A stretch of DNA of 64,000 bases, from positions 1-64,000 of the forward strand of contig JBEIHX010000013.1 of the NCBI GenBank assembly GCA_040381075.1, read 5' to 3'. Made by a program: the position numbers and the translations under genes. The DNA is from JBEIHX01 sp040381075 (GTDB lineage: Bacteria > Pseudomonadota > Alphaproteobacteria > Caulobacterales > Aquidulcibacteraceae). Of this stretch, positions 16,764 through 25,050 are shown piece after piece; position 1 is the stretch's first letter, and every line of letters starts with the position of its first letter. The notes under the pieces are model-generated. The model saw nothing but the letters and a program-made list of their open reading frames with translations, searched no databases and was not told the DNA's origin.

Positions 16764-17906
16764 ATGTCCGACCGCGAGTATTACGAGACCCTGGGCGTTG
16801 CGCGCGAGGCTGACGCTGCGGCCATCAAGTCCGCCTACCGCAAACTGGCGATGAAGTGGCATCCCGACCAGAACCCGGGAAATCCGGATGCGGAAGCGAG
16901 GTTCAAGGAAATCAACGAAGCCTACGCAGTCCTGTCGGATCCGGACAAACGCGCCCAGTACGATCGGTTTGGCAAGGCCGCCTTCTCCCAGGGCCAGGCT
17001 TCGAATGGCGACTTTGAGGATCTGTTCGCCCAGGTGTTCGGCGACATGGGCGGCGTCTTCGGGGACCTCTTCGGTCAGGCCGGCGGGCGTTCGCGCCGGG
17101 GCGGCCCGCCGCGCGGCGCCGATCTGCGCTACGATCTTGAGATCACGCTGGAGGAAGCCTTCGCCGGCAAATCCGTCGAGATCACGGTTCCGACCACCAT
17201 GACCTGTGAGGCCTGTGCGGGCGCCGGCGCTGCGCCAGGCGCCAAGCCCGCCGTGTGCGCCATGTGCGACGGTGTGGGAATGGTGCGCGCCCAGCAGGGC
17301 TTCTTCACAATGCAGCGCACCTGTCCGCAGTGCGGGGGACGCGGGCAGATCATCAAGGACCCCTGCAAGCCCTGCGGCGGACGCGGGGTCACGCGCAAGG
17401 ACCGCACGCTGAGCGTCGACATCCCGGCCGGCGTGGAGGATGGCACGCGCATCCGCCTTTCTGGCGAAGGCGAGGCTGGACCGCGCAACGGACCGCGCGG
17501 CGACCTGTATCTGTTCCTGTCGCTCAAGCCGCACACCCTGTTCGAACGCGACGGCGCCAACCTTTTCTGTCGCACCCCTGTGTCGATGACCATGGCGGCT
17601 CTGGGCGGGGATGTGGACATCCCCACGATCGACGGCGGCAAGGCGCGGGTGAAGGTCCCGGAGGGGGCGCAGTCGGGCGCGCGCGTGCGCCTGCCGGGCA
17701 AAGGCATGAGCCGGCTCAGGGCGAGCCAGCGCGGCGATCTCTTCGTCGAACTGCGGGTGGAGACCCCGGTCAAACTGTCGGCCAAGCAACGACGCATTCT
17801 GGAGGAGTTCCAGAAGACGGAATGCGAAGTCAGTCAGCCGGGCACGCATGGTTTCCTGAAAATGGTGCGCAGTCTCTTCGACAGCGCCGACCGCGCCGCC
17901 GGCTGA
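16764..17906 (+). CDS. dnaJ: Molecular chaperone DnaJ (Hsp40, class A)
   Basis: The product has 380 residues. The J-domain carries HPD at residues 33-35 (KWHPDQNPGN). A Gly/Phe-rich region (about 75-110, GDMGGVFGDLFGQAGG) follows. The zinc region has four CxxCxGxG motifs: CEACAGAG, CAMCDGVG, CPQCGGRG, CKPCGGRG. A two-lobed substrate-binding domain completes the type I architecture. It stimulates the DnaK ATPase and delivers unfolded clients. It lies 72 bases after dnaK on the same strand and is probably co-transcribed from the heat-shock promoter. Confidence 0.98.
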   Translation: MSDREYYETLGVAREADAAAIKSAYRKLAMKWHPDQNPGNPDAEARFKEINEAYAVLSDPDKRAQYDRFGKAAFSQGQASNGDFEDLFAQVFGDMGGVFGDLFGQAGGRSRRGGPPRGADLRYDLEITLEEAFAGKSVEITVPTTMTCEACAGAGAAPGAKPAVCAMCDGVGMVRAQQGFFTMQRTCPQCGGRGQIIKDPCKPCGGRGVTRKDRTLSVDIPAGVEDGTRIRLSGEGEAGPRNGPRGDLYLFLSLKPHTLFERDGANLFCRTPVSMTMAALGGDVDIPTIDGGKARVKVPEGAQSGARVRLPGKGMSRLRASQRGDLFVELRVETPVKLSAKQRRILEEFQKTECEVSQPGTHGFLKMVRSLFDSADRAAG

Positions 17907-18064
17907 GGCTGCCCGCTGGCGTATGGTGAGGACCTGGGGTCTGGACATGACCTCCGGCGACGCCCCCTGGCGCGGGATCAGCGAAGCACCCGCCCCGCCG
18001 CCGCCTGCGCTTCCCGTTCCCGTGCGATCGGCTACACTGCTGCATCAAGGGCAGGGGGGAGCTG

Positions 18065-19177
18065 ATGAATTCGTCGATGGAAGCAGCGCAGGAGCGCGCC
18101 TCGGTGACGCTCGAACAGAAGGGCGGCGCCGGGGAGTTCTGGGCGCTCGGGTTCAAGAACTGGATCCTCAACGTCCTGACGCTCACGATCTACCGGTTCT
18201 GGGCCAAAACCAACACGCGCCGGCGACTTTGGGCGAGCACCACCGTCAACGGGGAGCCGCTTGAATACACAGGGACCGGCATGGAGCTCTTCAAGGGCTT
18301 CCTTCTGGCGATACTGCTCTTTCTGCCGTTTGGCGTCGCGATCTTCGCAGCGCAGCTGTTTCTGCCCCCGGCGTCGGCGGCGGGCGCCCTGGTCCTCGTC
18401 TATCTCGTGCTGTTCTGGCTGATGGGCGTCGCGGTCTTTCTCGCCCGGCGCTATCAGATGAGCCGAACGGCCTGGCGCGGCGTGCGCTTCTCGCAGCACG
18501 GATCGCCGGTCGCCTATGGCTTTGAGACCCTCAGCTTCACACTTCTCAGTCTCATCACTCTGGGATGGTTCGGTCCCGCCGCGCATATGCGTCTGGCGGG
18601 GCGGCTCTGGAGCCAGACCGCCTTCGGCGACCGTCCGTTCCGCTGGGAGCGTCCCGCGGGCGACGCCGGCGAGCCGCTCTATCGCAGTTTTGCTGTCGCG
18701 TGGGTCGGCTTCTTCCTGGGATATATCGGGCTGATTGTCGCCGTCGTGATCCCGCTGGCAGCGAGCCAGAACGAGCTCGGCATGGACAGGCCTGATGTCC
18801 AGAAACTCCTCATTCCCGCCGTCGTCACGGCTGTCGCCGCAATCCTGCTCAGCCTCATGGCCGCCGTATGGCATGCGGCTGTGCTGATCCGCTGCGAGGC
18901 CCAGAGCGTCAGGCTCGACGGCCTGTCCTTCACCCTGAACGCCCGCCCGTGGAGCTTTCTCTGGCTCGCCGTCACCAACGCGCTTCTCATGATCCTGACC
19001 CTCGGCATTGCTGCGCCGGTCGTGCAGCTGCGCGTCGTGCGCTATCTGGTGACACGACTGAGCGTCGCCGGAACCATCGATCTTGCCGCCGTCAACCAGG
19101 CCGCCGGACGCGGCCCCTCCCAGGGCGAGGGCCTCGCCGACGGGCTCGATCTGTCCGGTGTCGACATTGGGCTGTAA
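18065..19177 (+). CDS. YjgN/DUF898 family integral membrane protein
   Basis: The protein has 370 residues, six or more hydrophobic segments and the DUF898 signature: GFKNWILNVLTLTIYRFWAKTNTRRRLWASTTVNGEPLEYTGTGMELFKGF near the start, repeated in modified form in the second half. YjgN proteins are inner-membrane proteins of unknown function. ATG 18065 has a strong GGGGGGAG ribosome site. It is followed after 3 bases by an M48 protease gene, and YjgN-M48 pairs are a recurring bacterial arrangement, so the two probably form one operon and a membrane-linked proteolytic unit (inference). Confidence 0.9.
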   Translation: MNSSMEAAQERASVTLEQKGGAGEFWALGFKNWILNVLTLTIYRFWAKTNTRRRLWASTTVNGEPLEYTGTGMELFKGFLLAILLFLPFGVAIFAAQLFLPPASAAGALVLVYLVLFWLMGVAVFLARRYQMSRTAWRGVRFSQHGSPVAYGFETLSFTLLSLITLGWFGPAAHMRLAGRLWSQTAFGDRPFRWERPAGDAGEPLYRSFAVAWVGFFLGYIGLIVAVVIPLAASQNELGMDRPDVQKLLIPAVVTAVAAILLSLMAAVWHAAVLIRCEAQSVRLDGLSFTLNARPWSFLWLAVTNALLMILTLGIAAPVVQLRVVRYLVTRLSVAGTIDLAAVNQAAGRGPSQGEGLADGLDLSGVDIGL

Positions 19178-19180
19178 GCC

Positions 19181-20314
19181 ATGCCGCCAGAGATCCATGC
19201 GCGCTACTTCGATGGAAAGACCGCGGCCGCACACGCAGCGACCCTGGCGTGGGGCGATGACGGACTGCACATCAGCGCAGCCGCCGTCAGCGCCCACTGG
19301 CCGCGCGACAGGATCCGGCGCCTCGACGACGGCCGGGATGCAGGGATCCTGCGTCTCGGCGTGGCGTCCTCGCCGGATGAGCGCCTGCTGCTCGACGGCG
19401 ATGATGTCGCGAGACTCGCCGCCATCGCGCCGGAACTCTTCGACCATCGCCCGGCGCGCCGCGCGGAGCGGCGTCTGGTCATTGGGCTTGTCGCCGGCGC
19501 TGCGGCGGTGGGCGCAGCGATCTTCTTCGGTGTCCCGATGGCCGCCAGGCCGCTCGCCGCGCTCACCCCGCTCGCCATGGAGCGCAATATCGGCGACGCC
19601 ATTTACGCCCAGGCCCGCCTCACCTTCAGGCGCTGCGAGGGTTCGCAGGAAGCGCGTGCGCGCCAGCTGCTGAATCAGGTGGCCGATCAGCTGGAGCGCC
19701 ACGCCGACAGCCCCTTCGATGTCAACGTTCAGATGGTCGACACCTTCATGCCGAACGCCTTCGCGCTGCCCGGCGGGCGGGTGCTCATCACGGATGAACT
19801 CGTCGCCATGGCGGAGTCCCCCGACGAGATCGCCGGCGTGCTCGCGCACGAAATCGCCCATGTGGAGCAGCGCCATGTCATGCAGCTCATCTGGCGCGAT
19901 ATGGGCTTCGGGCTGCTGCTGGACGCGTTCATCGGTGGATCGGGCGTCGTCCAGCAGGCCTACCTTGCCAGCGGTCGGGTCTTTCAGCTGCGTTACGGGC
20001 GCGAGGCGGAGACGCAGGCCGACACGCGCGCCGTCGAGATGATGCAGGCGGCCGGCTTCAATCCGGGCGCCATGGGGCGTCTCTTTCATCGCCTTGCCGA
20101 GACGACGGGCGAAAGTGACCTGCAGGAGGACCAGCGCGCCGGCCTGGAGTTTCTGTCCACCCATCCAGACATCGTCGCCCGCGCAGAGAGGCTGCGCGCC
20201 CTCGACGCGCCGGCCTCCGGGCCGGCGCTGAGCGATGAGGACTGGTCGGCGGTGAAGCATTTCGGGTGCATGAATGATCTCACCGACCCAGTGGCCCCGT
20301 TTGGCGGTCGCTGA
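19181..20314 (+). CDS. M48 family membrane-anchored zinc metallopeptidase
   Basis: The product has 377 residues. An N-terminal cytosolic domain (about 1-95, starting PPEIHARYFDGKTAAAHAATLAWGDD) is of the type often fused to M48 proteases next to DUF898 proteins. A membrane segment (about 100-118) follows, then the catalytic domain with zinc motif HEIAH at 223-227 (GVLAHEIAHVEQRHV) and PNAFALPGGRVLITDELV upstream. The third zinc ligand is in the REAETQADTRAVEMM helix. It starts 3 bases after the DUF898 stop, so the two genes are tightly coupled. It likely cleaves membrane or periplasmic proteins. Confidence 0.9.
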   Translation: MPPEIHARYFDGKTAAAHAATLAWGDDGLHISAAAVSAHWPRDRIRRLDDGRDAGILRLGVASSPDERLLLDGDDVARLAAIAPELFDHRPARRAERRLVIGLVAGAAAVGAAIFFGVPMAARPLAALTPLAMERNIGDAIYAQARLTFRRCEGSQEARARQLLNQVADQLERHADSPFDVNVQMVDTFMPNAFALPGGRVLITDELVAMAESPDEIAGVLAHEIAHVEQRHVMQLIWRDMGFGLLLDAFIGGSGVVQQAYLASGRVFQLRYGREAETQADTRAVEMMQAAGFNPGAMGRLFHRLAETTGESDLQEDQRAGLEFLSTHPDIVARAERLRALDAPASGPALSDEDWSAVKHFGCMNDLTDPVAPFGGR

Positions 20315-20415
20315 CGGTCGAGCCTGCACAGCAGCAGCGCGCCGGCCGCGGTGGCGAACGACCGGGTTCCCGGGGCTGCTGTCCCCGGCCCGCCGTGTTT
20401 GGGCCTGCGGTGTTC

Positions 20416-20475
20416 GGGTCGGCCGGGAATGGGTCGGCAGGGCATGGGTCGGCAGGGCATGGGTCGGCCGGATGC
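20416..20475. repeat. 15-bp tandem array x4 after the M48 gene
   Basis: Unit gggtcggcagggcat, two exact and two imperfect copies, in the 298-base gap between the M48 protease and the second S9 peptidase. I see no gene in this gap. Confidence 0.85.
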
Positions 20476-20515
20476 AGGTCGCCTGATTTTGGGGCAGCCG
20501 GGTTTGCGGCTGATG

Positions 20516-20545
20516 GCTTTGGGGCTGCTCGCTTTGGGGCTGCTG
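20516..20545. repeat. 15-bp tandem repeat x2
   Basis: Unit gctttggggctgct(c/g) occurs twice, a second unrelated array in the same gap, 68 bases before the S9 peptidase start. Confidence 0.7.
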
Positions 20546-20612
20546 GCGTTGTCCGCCCGGTCCGGCTAAAGCCGGCCAGGATACCGACTGCGCTCCGGGG
20601 AGGAACAAGACC

Positions 20613-22688
20613 ATGCGCCGCCTGCTCGCCACCATCGCCCTGACAGCCGCCCTCATACCCGCCCTGGCGCCGGGCGCCCTGTGCGCCGCTGCGCCCGCTG
20701 CGGCTGCGCCCGCAAAAGCTCCGATGAGCGCCGAAGCCATGTGGGGACTGGCGCGCATCGGCGAACCGGCCCTGTCGCCCGACGGCAGATCCGTCGTGGT
20801 GTCAGTGTCTCGTTTCGATCTCGCCGCCGACAGGCGCTCGGCCGATCTCTGGCTCATTCCCGCCGCCGGCGGTCCGGCGCGTCAGCTGACCAGCGACGCA
20901 GCCAACGAGTCCGGACCCCAATGGAGCCCGGACGGCAAGTGGATCGCCTTTGTCGCCAAGCGCGACGCCGACGAGGCCGCCCAGATTTACGTGCTGCCGA
21001 CCGACGGAGGGGAAGCCCGCCGCGTCACCGCCGTAGCCACCGGCGCCAGCGATCCGAAGTGGCTCCCGGACAGCCAGCGCCTCGTCTTCGCCAGCGATGT
21101 GTGGAGCGATCTCGACGGTTGGGACGCCCAGGCGCGCCGCCAGAAGGAGCGCGCCGAGTCAAAAATGACTGCGCGTGTCTGGGACAAGGCGCCCATCTCA
21201 TTCTGGGACCGCTGGATCGATGACCGGCAAACCCATCTCTTTGTGATTGCGATCGCTGGCGGGACGCCGCAGGCGATCACACCCGGCTCGGGCCAGTCTG
21301 TGGCGAGCCAGACCCTTGGAGGACTGCCCTTTGACGTCGCCCCGGACGGCTCGCAGGTCGCTTTCGCGGCCGACAGCGACACCACGGGCGTGAAGGGCAA
21401 CCTCGATATCTATGTCGTCCCGCTGGCTGGCGGGCAGGCGGTGAACCTGACGCCCGACAATCCTGCGGACGATATGGATCCACTGTATTCGCCGGACGGA
21501 CGCTACCTCGCCTGGGGCCGCCAGCGCATCTATGGCTTCTATGCCGACAAGGTGCGCCCAATGCTGCGCGAGCGGGCGACCGGCGCGGTGCGCGAACTCG
21601 CCGCCGACTGGGATCGCAGCGCCGAGGGCCTGGTGTGGAGCCCTGACAGCCGCGCCCTGTACGGCGCGATCGACGACGCCGGCACGCGCCGGGTCTACCG
21701 CTTCGATCTGACCGGCGCAGCCCCGGTCGCACTCACCAGGGCGAATGACTTCACGGACATCGACATCGCAGGCGCGGGCCGGTCGCAGGTCCTGGTCGCG
21801 ATGCGTCAAAGCTTTTCCGAGCCGGCGACCCTGGTGCGGATCGATCCGCGCAGCGGCGCGCCGGTCAAATTGTCAGACTTCAATGACGCCCTGCTCGCCA
21901 GCTTCGATTTCGGTGGGGTTGAGAGCGTCTCCTACGAGGGCGCGAACGGCAGGGACATCCAGATGTGGGTCGTCAAGCCGCCCGGCTTCGATCCGTCGAA
22001 GCAGTATCCCGTCTTCCTGATCCTGCATGGCGGGCCCCACAACGGCATTACCGACGCCTGGACCTACCGCTGGAACGCCCATGTCTTCGCCGGCTGGGGC
22101 TATGTCGTCGCCTGGCACAATTTCCACGGGTCCTCCGGGTTCGGACAGGACTTCGCCGACTCGATCAATCCCAACCGCGCTGATCTGCCCTATGAGGACA
22201 CCATCAAAGCTGCGGAGTGGTTCAAGGCCCAGCCCTGGGTCGATGGCGAGCGTATGGTGGCCGGCGGCGGCAGCTATGGCGGCTATCTCGCCACTACCCT
22301 GCTCGGACGCGACCATCCGTTCAAGGCGTTGATCGCACACGCCGCCGTCTACAACAGCTACACCCAGGTCGGCGCAGATTACGGCGCCGGCAGGGAGCGG
22401 TTCTTCGAGTACTGGGAGAACCCGCAGGCGTTTCAGGCCTATTCGCCGCACATGGCGGCGGGCCGTTTCAATACGCCGACGCTCGTCATCCACGGCCAGC
22501 TGGACTACCGCGTGCCGGTCAATCACGGCATCGAACTGTTCAACACCCTGCAAAGGCGCGGCGTGCCGTCCAGGCTCGTCTACTATCCCAACGAGAACCA
22601 TTGGGTGCTGAAGCCGCAGAATTCCGTGTTCTGGTATTCGCAGGTGCGCGAGTGGGTGGAGCACTATGCGCCGCCCGGCGGTCGCTGA
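20613..22688 (+). CDS. S9 family acylaminoacyl/dipeptidyl peptidase-like protein (exported)
   Basis: The product has 691 residues. A Sec signal (MRRLLATIALTAALIPALAPGALCAAAPA) precedes a WD40/TolB-like beta-propeller with GEPALSPDGRSVVVSVSRF and ESGPQWSPDGKWIAFVAKRD, then a C-terminal hydrolase domain with the nucleophile in VAGGGSYGGYLATTLLG, Asp in GQLDYRVPV and His in YPNENHWVLKPQN. It is the second exported S9 peptidase in the window, only distantly similar to the first at 6054. A strong ribosome site (gggaggaacaag) precedes ATG 20613. Probably periplasmic peptide degradation; the exact substrate is unknown. Confidence 0.92.
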   Translation: MRRLLATIALTAALIPALAPGALCAAAPAAAAPAKAPMSAEAMWGLARIGEPALSPDGRSVVVSVSRFDLAADRRSADLWLIPAAGGPARQLTSDAANESGPQWSPDGKWIAFVAKRDADEAAQIYVLPTDGGEARRVTAVATGASDPKWLPDSQRLVFASDVWSDLDGWDAQARRQKERAESKMTARVWDKAPISFWDRWIDDRQTHLFVIAIAGGTPQAITPGSGQSVASQTLGGLPFDVAPDGSQVAFAADSDTTGVKGNLDIYVVPLAGGQAVNLTPDNPADDMDPLYSPDGRYLAWGRQRIYGFYADKVRPMLRERATGAVRELAADWDRSAEGLVWSPDSRALYGAIDDAGTRRVYRFDLTGAAPVALTRANDFTDIDIAGAGRSQVLVAMRQSFSEPATLVRIDPRSGAPVKLSDFNDALLASFDFGGVESVSYEGANGRDIQMWVVKPPGFDPSKQYPVFLILHGGPHNGITDAWTYRWNAHVFAGWGYVVAWHNFHGSSGFGQDFADSINPNRADLPYEDTIKAAEWFKAQPWVDGERMVAGGGSYGGYLATTLLGRDHPFKALIAHAAVYNSYTQVGADYGAGRERFFEYWENPQAFQAYSPHMAAGRFNTPTLVIHGQLDYRVPVNHGIELFNTLQRRGVPSRLVYYPNENHWVLKPQNSVFWYSQVREWVEHYAPPGGR

Positions 22689-22757
22689 GGCGGCCCCCGC
22701 CCGCCTGTTCCGATCCGGCACGCCTGGCCCGGGCCCGCGACTTGCATCGCCGGGCCC

Positions 22758-23048
22758 ATGCAGATCGCGCGTCCCTCCGCCCGCCGCTTCGCCGCCGTCG
22801 TCCGGCCGGTCACAGCCGCCGCGATGGTGGTGGAGCGCACGCATGGGCGCCCGCACGCCGATCAGGGCAGGCACACGGGCGCACGCCCCGCTGACGTCGT
22901 CATCGGCGCGTCGTTGGGTTTCCTGGTCGCTGTCCTTGGCGATGACGAAACGCAGGCCGGCGCCGCAGAACGGGCCGTGCGCCGCAATCGCGCCTATGGC
23001 CCGCCGTCATCCCTGCCGGCCGGCCGCCTTGTCAATCGGGCCGCCTGA
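22758..23048 (+). CDS. Possible small hypothetical protein
   Basis: An open frame of 96 codons with high GC at third positions like its neighbours, in an otherwise empty 343-base stretch. It is basic at the start (MQIARPSARRFAAVV), has a hydrophobic stretch VVIGASLGFLVAVLG, and no recognisable family. It overlaps the 3' end of the convergent HTH gene by 17 bases. The start has no good ribosome site. It may be spurious; I see nothing else in this gap. Confidence 0.25.
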   Translation: MQIARPSARRFAAVVRPVTAAAMVVERTHGRPHADQGRHTGARPADVVIGASLGFLVAVLGDDETQAGAAERAVRRNRAYGPPSSLPAGRLVNRAA

Positions 23049-23442
23049 TCTTGTCCGACGATCCCGGTCCGGCGTCCGGCGCCAGTGCGCCCGCCAGCCT
23101 CTCCAGCCTGGCCTCCGCCTGCGCCAGCCTGGCCTCCGCCTGCGCCAGCCTGGTCTCCGCCGCGGCCAGACGCTCCTCAAGCGCCGCGAGCCGGGCGGGT
23201 CCGGCGCCGATCGGGTCCGGCGCGCGCGTGCTCACGCCGCACCGCTGCGCCGCCTCCTCGGGCGATACGCCAAGCACCCATGCGAACGCCCTGACTTCCT
23301 CGGGGCGCACCTCGCGCTGGTCCTTGAAAATCAGACTGAGGCTCTCTGCATCAAGGCCGGCGGCCGCCGCCAGCGCGGACGGCGGCAGGTTCAGCGCAGC
23401 CAGGCGCGCCTCAAACCATGATCGGTCGAAAAACAAAGCCAT
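23032..23442 (-). CDS. Small HTH protein with C-terminal coiled coil
   Basis: The product has 136 residues. Residues 1-65 read as an Xre/Cro-like helix-turn-helix (WFEARLAALNLPPSALAAAAGLDAESLSLIFKDQREVRPEEVRAFAWVLGVSPEEAAQRCG). Residues 80-115 form a near-perfect heptad coiled coil (ARLAALEERLAAAETRLAQAEARLAQAEARLERLA) encoded by exact 21-bp repeats. A short polar tail ends the protein. It may bind DNA and oligomerise through the coiled coil, in the manner of small alphaproteobacterial Xre proteins; target unknown. It is convergent with the S9 peptidase region. Confidence 0.8.
   Translation of the reverse strand: MALFFDRSWFEARLAALNLPPSALAAAAGLDAESLSLIFKDQREVRPEEVRAFAWVLGVSPEEAAQRCGVSTRAPDPIGAGPARLAALEERLAAAETRLAQAEARLAQAEARLERLAGALAPDAGPGSSDKIRRPD
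23104..23166. repeat. 21-bp in-frame tandem repeat x3 (coiled-coil heptads)
   Basis: The unit starts cagcctggcctccgcctgcg; two copies are exact and the third diverges. On the coding strand each unit is one heptad (RLAQAEA-type), so array copy number sets coiled-coil length. Confidence 0.85.
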
Positions 23443-23538
23443 GGTGCGTTGCGTTCGCCCGCTCGGGCCGCTGCTGGACGTCCTGATCGCCTTCGCCGTG
23501 TTTTTCCTGTTCGCACCAGGCTGAACGCCGCCTGCGGC

Positions 23539-23973
23539 TCAGCGCCCCTGCTCGCTGACCGCAAGATCGCGGCGCGCCGAGACGATGGTCACGATCACGC
23601 CCGCCAGGACGTCGAGCAGCGTCATCACCATGATGAGGAAAAACACCGACGTTGCGAAGCCGGGGATCAACAGGAACTGGATCAGGCAGATGATGAAAAG
23701 GATCAGCGACAGGCCATGATTGATGATCGCTTCCGCCCCGGTGTGGGTGGACTTCAACAGTTCGACGAACAGCAGGACCATTGAAAACAGGATCAGGAGA
23801 TCGCCGCCCGAGACCGCCCACTGACCGCCGGTCACCATCGGCACGGTGAACAGCGCCGCAGCCAGGTTGTCCTTCACCTTGAGCGCCGCTTCCGGGCTGT
23901 GCGCGAACAGGCCGATGAAATTGTAAATGATCACCGGCAGCGACAGCAGCGGAAACAGATTGAGAAATCCCAT
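23539..23973 (-). CDS. Four-helix membrane protein of unknown function
   Basis: About 144 residues, mostly hydrophobic: MGFLNLFPLLSLPVIIYNFIGLF, LLILFSMVLLFVELL, LSLILFIICLIQFLLI and SVFFLIMVMTLLDVLAGVIVTIV form four membrane segments with short polar loops. I do not recognise a named family. ATG 23973 has a strong GGGGAGG ribosome site. The frame is also open to an ATG at 24093 that overlaps the upstream glycosyltransferase stop by 11 bases; that start would add a charged 40-residue N-terminus of poorer codon use. Its place after a GT2 gene suggests co-expression. Confidence 0.8.
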   Translation of the reverse strand: MGFLNLFPLLSLPVIIYNFIGLFAHSPEAALKVKDNLAAALFTVPMVTGGQWAVSGGDLLILFSMVLLFVELLKSTHTGAEAIINHGLSLILFIICLIQFLLIPGFATSVFFLIMVMTLLDVLAGVIVTIVSARRDLAVSEQGR

Positions 23974-24082
23974 GTCCGACCTCCCCGCGCGGCTTTTCGC
24001 CTCGCCATCCCGGCTTCTGCGGTAACCTGCACCCCGCGCCAGCGCAAGCGCTTCGCGCTCCTCCGGGCTGATCTGCGGCTTT

Positions 24083-24814
24083 CTAGAACTCATCCACGCC
24101 TCCCGGATTGCGCCGTCGACGGCTCAGCCACATCACGCCGTTCAAGTCGGTCAGCGCAGCGATCAGGCGGCCCAGATTGGTGTATTTTGACAGGCCGTGG
24201 ACCCGTGCGCGATGGTTGACGTCGCAGCTCTCGACCTGAAAGCCCTCCGCCAGCATCAGGGCCGGCATGTAGCGGTGCATGTGATCGAAATAGGGAAGCT
24301 CGAGAAAGGCCGTGCGCAGGAAGGCCTTCGCGCCGCAGCCGGAATCCTGGGTCTCGTCGCGCAGGATGCGCTTGCGCACCGCATTGGCGAGCCGGCTCGC
24401 CAGCTTCTTCGCGTCGCTATCCTGGCGGTTCAGCCGCCGACCCTGAACGAGCGCCAGGCCATGTGGCGCATCGGGGCGGGTCAGTTGCGCAATGAGCCGC
24501 GGCAGGTCAGCCGGATCGTTCTGACCATCGCCGTCCAGCGTCGCGACCACCGGCGCGCGCGCCGCGCGCACGCCACTGCGGATGGCGCGGCTCTGTCCTG
24601 CATTGTGACGATGGGCCACCACCCGCAGGCGCGGCAGTTCTGCCTTCAGGGAGATCAGGCGGGCGCGGGTGTCGTCCCGGCTGGCGTCATCGACGAACAC
24701 GATTTCATAGGCCCGTCCGTCCAGCGCCGCAGCGATCTCGCGCGCAAGATTTTCCGCATTGCCGGCTTCGTCACGCACCGGCACCACAACCGAGATCTCC
24801 ACCGCCTCCCGCAC
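24083..24814 (-). CDS. GT2 family glycosyltransferase (dolichol-phosphate-mannose-synthase-like)
   Basis: About 243 residues. GT-A fold motifs: ISVVVPVRDEAGNAENL, IVFVDDASRDDTRARL, AGQSRAIRSGVRAARAPVVATLDGDGQNDP (the DxD-type metal site is DGDGQNDP). A basic C-terminus follows (MWLSRRRRNPG). There is no membrane segment, so it is a cytoplasmic membrane-associated enzyme of the polyprenyl-phosphate-sugar type. GTG 24814 is preferred, with AGGAG seven bases upstream; the frame's ATG at 24871 sits inside a tandem array. Divergent from the GT39 gene at 25051, which could use the lipid-linked sugar it makes (inference). Confidence 0.88.
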   Translation of the reverse strand: MREAVEISVVVPVRDEAGNAENLAREIAAALDGRAYEIVFVDDASRDDTRARLISLKAELPRLRVVAHRHNAGQSRAIRSGVRAARAPVVATLDGDGQNDPADLPRLIAQLTRPDAPHGLALVQGRRLNRQDSDAKKLASRLANAVRKRILRDETQDSGCGAKAFLRTAFLELPYFDHMHRYMPALMLAEGFQVESCDVNHRARVHGLSKYTNLGRLIAALTDLNGVMWLSRRRRNPGGVDEF

Positions 24815-24862
24815 CCTGTTCTCCTGCCCCCAGCCGTCAGATCCTGCACGCCCGGACACCCC

Positions 24863-24933
24863 CACGACCAATCCCCGGGCGACCGATCATAGGGCGACCA
24901 ACCCCGGGCGACCAACCCCGGGCGACCAATATC
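24863..24933. repeat. 14-bp tandem array x5 in the GT2/GT39 divergent gap
   Basis: Unit gggcgaccaacccc, about five copies with one 15-bp variant, in the 236-base gap between two divergently transcribed glycosyltransferase genes. Any shared promoter must sit in or beside the array. Confidence 0.85.
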
Positions 24934-25050
24934 GGGCGTCACAGGATGGCGCCTGCGCAACGCTTAGCGCACCCTCTCGCCCGATGCGACATGAGAGCGC
25001 TGCAATCCCGCCGCAGACAAGACCGGTCAGGCTCCGCTAAACACCACCGC

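Noticed and set aside
16047..17948. A 633-codon minus-strand frame opposite dnaK and dnaJ
   Set aside because: It is a mirror of the codon pattern of two secure chaperone genes.
18032..20857. A 941-codon open frame on the minus strand opposite the DUF898 and M48 genes
   Set aside because: It is an antisense shadow in high-GC DNA; the plus-strand genes have clear families and ribosome sites.
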